Made by a program: the position numbers and the translations under genes
The notes under the pieces: model-generated
The model's input: only the letters and a program-made list of their open reading frames with translations
What the model was told of the DNA's origin: nothing
The model's database searches: none
Part shown: positions 31,401-37,500 of the stretch, piece by piece
Layout of the letters: each line of letters opens with the position of its first letter
Numbering within the stretch: position 1 is the stretch's first letter
Assembly (NCBI GenBank): GCA_016207515.1
Contig: JACQPN010000025.1
Coordinates: forward strand, 1 to 64,000
Length of the DNA stretch: 64,000 nt
Origin: Euryarchaeota archaeon
Lineage (GTDB): Archaea > Thermoplasmatota > SW-10-69-26 > JACQPN01
Direction: 5' to 3'

Positions 31401-31559
31401 GTTGCCGGCGGTTCCCGCCGTGAAGTTCTTCGCTTCCGTCGCATCCGTCAACGGGTCCCCGGTGGGCTCGAACTGAGCTGCCGCCGGGACGGGTGTCCCC
31501 GAGGCGATGAGGATGAATAGCGCTAGGAGCGCGAAGGCGCGGTCGCCCTTCCTCTTCAC
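19413..31559 (-). CDS. 4048-aa giant secreted surface protein with jelly-roll, LamG, NEW3 and CARDB domains
   Basis: At 4048 residues this is the largest protein in the window. A signal peptide (about 1-29, ending A-A-A-Q) starts it. Jelly-roll domains closing in G-W-x-x-D-D-V or a close variant occur near 380, 920, 1250, 1920 and 3210, as in MAM and immune-inhibitor-like regions. Two LamG-type concanavalin folds lie at about 2070-2210 and 2335-2470, each with a W-H-H and Y/F-V-D-G signature. CARDB and NEW3 domains fill about 3350-4005. The tail (4023-4048) is V-P-G-Y-E, a hydrophobic helix and S-R-R-R, a PGF-CTERM-like archaeosortase signal with Tyr for Phe. LamG and jelly-roll folds suggest glycan or protein binding. 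It starts with GTG inside a GTGA overlap with the upstream gene and overlaps the next gene the same way. The frame is open throughout. Confidence 0.88.
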   Translation of the reverse strand: MKRKGDRAFALLALFILIASGTPVPAAAQFEPTGDPLTDATEAKNFTAGTAGNASGYAPRMLIYREDFEGPASLAARAFAEESLRGSPAWVVQNVDTSQIRIGGINPVTVNSGNQSAGIMGPSGSYEPGVDTRLVSPVIDLRYVVGASGSADKPFENETLVENRQGLKTAFDAVFGGNGVWAKDARANSHLIITDPSDLDYVMVPQGLSDPFDALSPGWLPFTSQTALTDFPLSPRFRQQGTHNPVQDRTGASQINLTFFHKYNLSAGDGAFLEVRVLKDGKWSEWRPVEPDAFTQNDTDEPTLGLRTDASAVVEGRRYEGGYTDPARVGQKGLPQNAWLGESGGMVMSRFILNRYAGTEMQLGFHVVSKAAYVIGTGWFVDDVNITAPVPPRDLYVRSVDAPRGSDIAPVGHSIALSTTIKNNGFLSADNVTVNFTVERLGTGTLVVFGETVEAPFLDPQQEARVRSDTLFTPTVEGDYRLRVRVAVANEASRGYDDINASETDAFASNNEGTVDFKVQNVGGVPRIRLALTQPETSVLTNARADKTITLTLTNTGNVLQHGTARLTVVQVDPLDITRPIGTPVEVLPTDGTNVDVPFDQTIFSLGTGTGGVTRTFRWGAENPELGIFRLTANFTSGIDGLDSVPILSYVRSVPAPYFSEKFESRLSDPDFGDASKYLRMGNGWNVFGQYNITIGQTPMVRQIPPEPVSAPYTLEATARDLDQYEQTPRYSLDDEKVPSTQSKAYGEAGSSSILDDYQVMAFLDLTKLTDYQRAYLTFWHAGGFNWTGEASDFAEVGRSQGRVEIYSGQTSIDNETANETAGTGPVEQVGEVNISSADPRILAQYNASHQWTRERLDVSRYIGHNASLVFHFRSTPRRLSDQYGEGTSATICQPGDTNRAVACDALREPSEGVWTIDNVQLLVAETFTQGTLLMEREPVVAALARNFTRQTTNKDTLNFTNVNNANGALATIRADLGTGVSADAGPETATTGIGWHVRDYAPILASTSAYQYENHTAFWKIDPRCGSPNNSGETERSAFRFARTYGWSYDSDKCLGLSFREPDPGGSYPLKGTYSILASPLFNLTGASQPMLVFEHNYTFDRAISTAKKYSDGGTVWIAEYDADGRLIDRKIAVPAADSPDQYRGTLSSALGGAGTGVSLGDHPLMPAYTELAGSFINETGGQSYNSTSFVLRSGVPVDQNLTSDPAGWVEARFDLKEYAGKRISVEFHAVIQNGVSGSSAVVRGQGWLIDNVRVLERVLANDVGIGEIVSPQAGSLVGTGIEQFVFARIANNGLFSQRGVAVHYNVTFASNGTKVWPIDTRANPTPPEMDPVCNVPVNDPDGFHSIMQRTPAASAADAIPGLRDEDPNKNHTLGFSKAWVPQDEGVYAINVWTRLENATEPYDDENCLNDRKKIELTVRNIRDAGVADAEALPDEAMVAPFVGGIESPRTFTVHVSNTGSLPLDFTSAEASERLVLEIRIFDESGAMDIAPIEREIKALPLGATVELVFPNAWVPARSGVYKIFFKVRLETLDGVPLDDDAGNDIRGFSYTVFDLLVPAEGETVKTAFSSTHPSWSLGNRTHNPGEGWSFGGADGYLDNAQGNLTLTTPLSTVSARNLFLSLDHYYDFETAYDGGRVEVSVDGVNWEAVRPTTGYPGELASASPLVTDLSAAKGAFTGQSGEVTKSFFNLGTASVLKETALLFQDDFNAATKTRLQGDWNESTMIIRAPDGGRFFFSDKQIPVNWSASHTSSSRNRAEGAWSTTKDLNVRFELDPAAVLGSTDEGQLRVRFRDWRALGVTTHAVSPSTPNDVRVFLWDTEFDANGAARLRQVDAMGYSTSGSKFYSDNYQDWTERDFTVPFGNDIQYGARNFLSKTKDRMVNLTFEHRLLSGLTESNPGPSPRLNDTDGVGPNYGWAFDDVEVYIQYKDGRHLTLYRDPVDYSSWEDAKAANWSQSWVSGGAPQGVGITDMNLSSDTTFKLTSEIRGKRVANIYAPDWSTAVLYRFEALQRVAPGSTGRAGTAAMSGVIKGTVEERGSAEGPYVGSTGGLRFAGGRAEARVSNQSALNASGMNFTGSFAAQIWFKADAVDGVILNRTDGAGAESWRLGLASGALFLHVDVPGAMAQCTKTGVLAQPGFGSTLDWHHAVVQRNSPQGRYELYVDGSLGCTTAPGVAIANAFGNGMLYVGSNGTGTYPLFAGSLADLRVMNVTACPGSCLPTASLGANASTVLLLPLNSILNMSFNTSLDRKAYNSAGDLLLQGDAQQLEFPIVGSDVPVAGVNAVLNIPYGKTGQASTAATTLMQQPPRGGLNGAGQGCSGNACPVPPTGYLPSAASLTVETWINTTDTDGSVVNFLNTAGYELGVKGGKAFFKFGVSGSPTLCQGSTNVSDSYWHHLLGVRDATTASTQNSQGQQLRLFVDGVIDKSCPFASTAALTGGTPSQLVIGTGATGGQFNGNISQTRVVGGARNWSQGFDNITFSKAKVWVQRVGSDGRTFYEANSSGADSRFVTPLDLKSAVDDTYLYLNHQYFFDTLSFTDARGTTRGATSGGRLEVSADDGVTWSPIEPDASYSGISNQYYDLFNHSSTFAAHTPFAGREKDPERDSQFGIGGKVFAGCSRNSGPSLGQPRTACERSWNRFNLTNYAGREVLIAFHAYFSTTDHADTEYWRIYEVKVQASVLRPEPDVSVRFHAGADNSGTRYGWDILAAEVLAVKHQENVAIKVLTPLPQTPVLPSSAGSNPIAVKVANRGQTTATVGLDLTVHSKCNVPPPDCKEDTLALDPSDPTTRKTFFHTDTLVLEPGEVRVIDAGDSGEFTWSAEPKRSYTVFANLTNEKVGDELLLYDNNATFDIPETLVVPYSTLRVRNVTVSPNDYDAENGTAPDLKVTARIENYGFDSGVTVTSAFLNVTKRNAPASEFSRSEANLTIFIPFFRDPFEVKEFVWDVPATMLDGLDGLYDATVEVNHDVVLAGVPTQFKDATTTSFNVGKGIIKDAVTRSTEPAAKFSQLYDPFAEEGPKAASTPRDEHFASWIQSTGACPACTGLPWHTVMTYNYTKNWSMTTGPVAADPGCSDIGPQCPQPYTPVPFLADLQSPVVSLEGMRSPRLHMMHSFQFPPNTAQGALQFALFDLSDPEFLPTASNWEPVQVIRDGGNNPFILNGSSSDFATPKFDPFVMDLESSLRLSQGFAGAKQFRLRFNISVGSSAGGWILDDVTISANNVSLGPRQEAPAIDDTDKVYRFVLKNTGEYSDDYRVEFTDENGRNTTVPAGWRIEITDSRGRPLVDASLSPSATVRLDPGQSETLRLRVYIPPQDTTKQKEGFQSVKLSAVSVQAASIRATSSVNLSYNYLDKPNLALQSQAITVDDLVPVGRPRSLDIAVLNDGVAEARQVRLQVVDKVVGQPDQILRQADGSDLPTLNIPAQQSRTLSVVFTPRVAGLHNLSVTVDPFDEILETNEADNVVVRSVEIRKASFPDLQLGVYVDNPEPKVDDTVHIDVDVANVGGAEAVAIQMTALAGVTDILAGEPPHFLDASIPAGSTQRLSLTWKAVFPGKFTLFIRAVTKAGVPELVETEEDNSYSQQIVVRSQGLVARLVTPAKMARQGETIESRIDIENRGNTGDTYLLSLELPRQWSGSVREGLKDARAMFLDNGTTGSVMVEANVPVDSTAGAYVANLRIASQNTSQVATVPIKVAVAQVHGLRAIRAAAESEPGTFPVDLAFDNTGNGLDTVTAQLVEAPFGWTVSAPQIAILPYERGVVPVGLTVPMDAEPGVYTLRLAVLGKEAKNTTSASITIRPKAVIAPSFAESALLVRPLSMTPLRLTLENLGNAKAPANITVGAPQGWKYVLERDSIVLATGDSKPVSLDLFVPADASVGDYIVSVTASTDEGVANVGKTIVRVRAPDLSVVDLQVTPKFNVKAGAPVTITVAVENQGDTSADGVPIGLYVDDTLVQSKTLPPLEPGERTSVTFEWVSAGGDHVLLAAVDPGRSIAEYDKDDNSRLGVLKVGGADGNVFAEVRRAVPGYEPLMTLALIGAAAVLMSRRRQM

Positions 31560-34500
31560 GGGACACGCCTCCTTGAAAAGACGGCCGCGGCGACCAAGGC
31601 GACGGCGAAGGCCACGGTCTCGAAGCCCGGCACGTTGTTGACCTTGAGCCCGGGAAGCGTTATCGAGTCGGTGCTTATCGACGAGGACACGGAGCCGACC
31701 ACCGCGGGACCGCTTGAATCGTGGAACGCCGGGTAGCGGAGGCGCGAAAGCCCGTCGCCGCTAGCGAAGTGGAACGAGTGGGTGCCGGTGGAGAGGCGCG
31801 TCTCGTCGAGGTGGGTCGCGAGCGAGTATTTGACGCCGCTCCTGAACTCCACGGACTGTTCAGCTTTCCTCATGTCGTAAGGCTTTCCGTCGACGATCAC
31901 GCGTATGAACGCCGGCGGGTCGTTGTCGAGGTCACGGTAGACCACGCTGAAAGTGAAGCTCGTCGCCCCGTCGCCGCTTTCCGGCGAGACCATGCCGGCC
32001 GACAAGGTCGGCGCCGTCGTCGCCTTCACGACCGCGGAGCGCGACGCGCTGCCGATGTTCCCGGCCCGGTCCTGGGCGACTATCCTGTAATAATAGGGCA
32101 CGGCGGGAACCGCGCTGTCGTCGACGAAGTTCAGGCCCTCCGCGAAGGCGACGGTGACGAAGTTCCTGTTGTCCTCGGAACGCTGTACGAGGTAATGGCT
32201 CACGCCCACGTCGTCGGTGGCCGCCCTCCAGTTGAGGCGCACGAGACCGTTACGAAGGTCGCTCGCCCGAAGTTCACCAGGGACGCCCGGCGGGCTCTTG
32301 TCCTCGACGGTCGAGGCACCGCCGGCCCCGGCGCCGACGTTACCCACTTGGTCCGCGACGACGAGGCGCAGCGAGTAATCGGTGCCGGGCCGAAGACTTG
32401 CGAGCGTGATCCTGTGCGAGCGGGAGAGGATGTTGTCCTTGACCTCGCCGAGGAAGTCGGACCCGCCGGTCTCCGCGAAGCCGACGGCCGCCGTCGAGTA
32501 CTCGTTGGTCCTCACGACGACGACCACGGAGGTGAATTCCCGCTTCTCGACGATGAAGTCCGTGACCTCGGGCGGTGTGGTGTCGACGATTATCGCGTCC
32601 TTGGTCGTGATGGAGTTGCCCGCATTGTCGCCGACGCGGAAGAAGACCACCTTCGACCCGTCGCCCTTCGGAAGCGGCCAGTTCAATGTGATGCCGTCCG
32701 CGATGTCCGGATTGTCGACGGGAAGCTCCACCCCGCCCTGGTTGAAAACACGGGCGGACGAAACGCCAGAGAGCGAATCGCTTGCGGAGAGGAAGAGCTT
32801 CACGCTCGAAGTCCCCGTGTGCGTGTCGCCCGCGTTGAGGACGGCCTTGAGCGTCGGGGGCGTCCGGTCTATCCTGATGGAGCCGACGGTCGCGGCCTCC
32901 GAATGGCCGGCCACGTCGATGGATTTGAAGAAAATGGGGGACTCGCCTTCGCGCGTGAACGCGAACGGCCCATCGTAACTCTTGAACGTGACGTTGTCGA
33001 GGCTGTAAAGCGTCGCCTCGACGCCGCTTCCAGCGTCCTTCGTCTCGAAACTCACGGTGACGGTGGAATTGCGCCAACTCGAAAGGTCTTGCGAGCCGGA
33101 CACGTTCAAGGTGGTCGTGGGCGGCGAGTTGTCGATCGTGAAAACGGGGCTGTCGATGATGAGGGGCTTCGCTCCGTTGAGGCTGTTGTTCACGATGAGG
33201 CGGGCCACCGCCCGGGGCGTATCGGGGAAGCGCGCCGAGTCGAAGTTCGCGGCGCGTTCCACGGGCGGGAAGTCGTACGCGTTGAACCTCGGGCGTAGAG
33301 CATGCGGGAACGTGAGGCCGCCGTCCACCGAGAGGCGGACCTCGTATGTGACGAAGTTGTCCTCGACTATCTGGTCGAGGACGTAGAGGACCGTGGAGTC
33401 GCCTTCGAGTATCGCGCCTGCTTCCGGCGAGAGGATACGCGCCGAGATCACGGGGTTGGTCGCGAACTCGCGTAAGGCCGTCGTGTTCGAGTTTCCGACG
33501 ACGTCCGTCGCCACGATGCGGTAAACGTACGTCGCTCCGGCCGATAGCGAAGTGAGTGTCACCGAGTGGATGGTGCCGTCCTCGTCGGTCTCAGCCTCGA
33601 CCGGCACGAGGGTCTCCCCTCCAAGGGGTGCGAACTCGACTTTGGACGTGGAGGGCTCGCTCGTTGCCCACTTGATGATTACGCTCTGGTGCGTGAGCTC
33701 CGCGGGCGCTTCGCCGCCGATGACGGTCGGGGCCCTGAAGTCGAAGGCGGTCTGGCTGACTTTCGCGGGGCCGAGGTTCCCGGCGCGGTCCTCCGCCCTC
33801 ATCTGGAACACGGCCACGTCCCCGTCGCCGACGCTCTCGCCCGCCTCCAACGCGTCAAAGAGCGTGGAATCGACCGAACTCGTGAAAGTCCGGTACTCCC
33901 GGATGGAGAAGGACGTCGCCCCCGACTTCTGTATCCCGTAGTAGAGGCGCGCTCCCACGGTGTCGGCGTGGCGATCGTCGAGTTCCCAAGTGACGCTCGT
34001 CGCCGTGGTGCCCGTGGAGACGGGCGATGAGAGGGTTTGGAGCGGTGGCACGGTCGTGTCGAGCGTCGTCGTGGCCTCCGTGTTCGCAAGACCGAACGGG
34101 TCGGGCGCTGCAAGGAAAGTCGCAAGGCCGCTTTCGACGTTGCCCGCCTGGTCGATGCCGAACGCGATGAACGAGTAACGGTGGAGGCCCTCCGATATGC
34201 CTTCGTAGACGAACGTGTCCGAGTATGCCTCGGTGTCGCCGGCCTTGCACCAATTGACGGACGCCGCCTGGTTCGCGTATTCAAGGTGGAGGTCGTTGCA
34301 GGTGCTGGTCGACCCCGCGTCCACGTCCATCTCCTTCACGTAGACGCGCGTCGTCTTGATGGGGCTCGCGCCCGCCACGAATGGGGCGAGGTCGCCGCTC
34401 AACTTCATGGTGATCGTGCCTGCCGGGGCGCTCGTGCCGTTCGCGTAGCAGACGCCGAGATAGGTGTGGCATGGGACGGTCAGGACACTGACCATCGGAG

Positions 34501-37500
34501 CGGTCTTGTCGGCGCGTAGGAGCGTCGTCGCAGCGGGGTCGTTGAGACGTCGCGCGCCGTCGACGGGCCTGTCCTTGAGGGCGACCGTGAGGACGTATTC
34601 GCCTTCGGGAAGGAACGTCCCATCCGTGAGTCTTCCGTCCCATTGGACGCTGAAATCGTCGAAACCGTCTTCCATGAACCGGTAGACGTCGAAGTAGCGC
34701 GTGGTGACGCGGACGGGGGAACCCTCCTCCTGGAACTCCGCGAGGACGATGTCGAGGTCGTCGCCTGAAAGCCTCACTTCGTACTCCGCCGGTTCGGAGG
34801 TGGTGGCGTTGAAGTAGAAGGTCGTCGAGCCCGGGTTGAGGTCCGTCACTTCGAACTCGGTTATCCTCGGGAGGTTGTTCACCGAGGCCTTGACGATCGA
34901 TTCGCCCGGGTAGAGACCGTAACTGTCTCCCGTCGCCCTGTCGCCCGTGAAGCCCTTGAGGTACGCGAGTGCCGTCACGTTGTAAGTGAAGCACCCGAAG
35001 TTGTCGCACAATGAATCCGGGTAGAGGGGGGCGCCGACCTCCCGGTCGAGCGAGACGGCGAAGTCGTTTATCCTGAGGCCGATGGAGGTGTGGTTGTCGC
35101 CTCCCGCGGTGATCTTCGGGTAGGCGAACGTGGAAAGGTTCGTGCGCGCGTAGGCGGACGAGCCTATCGTCGAGTTGGCCCAGAAAGTGTAAGACTCGTC
35201 GCCGACGGCGATGAACTCCAGTTCGTGTTCCGTCGTTAGCGCCGCGTCGTGGACCGATGCCACCGTGCCGTCGTCGGTGACGTAGTGAACGGTCGAGTCG
35301 GACGCGAGTTCCGTCGTCCACGAGACCTTGATGACCGACGAGGCGAGCCTCAAGGTGCGCCACTCGAAGCCGTAGATGCCGGAGCTTCCGACGGGGCCCA
35401 CGCGTAGATTCGCCGCCACCGGGACGCCCTCGACGAAGAAGTCGACGCGGTCGACGCGGCCCGTCCCCTCGGAAGCGGCGAGGAGGCCCTGCCCAGATGT
35501 GCCTGGGATGAAGTCGCTCATGCTCGTCGATTCAAGGAGCGTGATCGCGTAGGTCGTGTTCTCGCGGATGGATTTGGACGCCTCGCCGAGGGCACAGTCC
35601 TTCGCATCGCGGACGTACTGTATCCTACAGTCGTCGATGGCCCCGAGCGCGTGGTTGATGCCGTTCTTCACAACGAGGAACTTCGCCTTCGCGTCATCGT
35701 CGGGGATCTCCGTGGCGATCGCTTCAAGGACAATGTTAAGAGTGTCAAGGACGAGCTCGCCACCGCCAGGAGCGACAGACGGGCCCATGGGGACCACGGC
35801 GTTGTACAGGTCTTGAGGACCTGGCAAGGGTGCGAGCGACATGCCGAAACCGCGGCAGTTGACAAGTCCAACCGCCGTGTTGATGGCTGGATCGCCGATG
35901 GCTGCCACGTCGTCGCCGCCCACGGGGACATTCGAATTCCCTACGCTCCCGATGTTGTTCATGAGGACGCCGCCGCGGCTCGTGAGATCGTCGAATAGCG
36001 CACGCACGCGGTGCGCATCGTATGGCTCGGTCGGGAACGCGATGTCGTGGCGGTTGCCGTTGAGGCACTGCGCCGTCCTCTCAAGCGCCATCTGCGCCAA
36101 CGCGTCGGAGTTCACGAGGATCGAGTGGAGACCGAAGTTCGCCTTCGCCCGGACGTTCACCGTGTCGGAGACTGAAAACGGTTCGGATCCCGTCGGCTCG
36201 ATGATACGGACACTGGGAGAGAGAAGCACCGCGCGCGCGTGGCGTATCGCCGTCTCGCCGTCCGCCTGGACGAGAAGCCAATTCGCGTAGTGGTCGGGAT
36301 TGTCGATGCCGCGGCCGAGGTCGTATTCCATGTCCACGCCTTTTCCGTCTGCGCATTGGCAGCGCCCGTCGCCCCCATCGGCCTTCCACTGCCAATCGTT
36401 CCTGTGATCGAAAGCTGCGAGCGTCGAATTGTAATTGTCCTGCGCGTAACCGTCGTCGATGAAAAGCCCGGCGCCGAATTCGGGGACCGCTTGACTGTTC
36501 TGCGTGCCGTTCAATTGGGAGCCAATCTGGTCGTTAAGGCCCCTACCATTCCGATAGTCTTGTCCAAACCGATACGGACTGGACCGGTTGTTTTGGGTAC
36601 CGATGGTTGTCGAGTTGAAGAAGCCTTGCGACCGGGCGAGGGCGCGGTACGTGTCTTCGCCACCGCCATCGTAGAGGACGCCTCCCTCCACGGTGAGCGT
36701 CGCATGAACGGCGCCCTGGGATAGCTGCAGCGCCTCGTACGTGTCGGAACCGGATCGATCCATGAGTAGCCCGACACCACCCCAGTCGCCGAACCCTTGG
36801 GCCCTGCTCGCGTTCTGGTTCGCCTCATGAAGGATGAATCTGGAGACGTTCCTCGAAGTGTAGATGTCGTCGCCGCGTTCATCGACGAGCACGCCGATCC
36901 CGAAGACCGTGCCGGCACCCTCGCCGTATCCGCGGACGTTGTACGTGTCGCGTCCAAAGTCGGAGTCAGACGCGGAAAGGTCGAAGAGCATCCCGATGCC
37001 GCCGAGGCCGAAGCCGAGGTTTCCTATTATGCCCGACGTCGCCGAAAGGCCATACGTGTCGGATCCCGACACATCGATCGCCAAAGCAACAGGCGTAAAG
37101 AAACTATTCGTGGAGTTTACGAAGAAGTGTTCGCTTCCGCCCGTAACGGTCCCGACCTCGTCATATCGGGTCGTGTTCGTCGTGGCATTGAGTTCGATGA
37201 TGGCGGTGCCGACCCTTCCAAGGTAGGTGTCCGACCCGCCGAGATCGACTTGAAGCACGTAACTCCCCGGAAGGACGGAATCGGCCTCCGTGGAAAGTTG
37301 GAACAGGCCGGGCGTGTCGACGTACAAGGCGAAGGAAATGTTATAGAATGAGGGCGTGGAAAGGCGTGGCTTGAAGTCGACCGTCTCCGTCGACTTACGT
37401 TGGACGTGGGCCCCATCAAGGCTCGTGGAGTCGTCGCGTTCGAGGTCCATGTCAAGGGCGATGCCACCGGCCCTGCTCCTATTGGCCGCCTCATAAAACT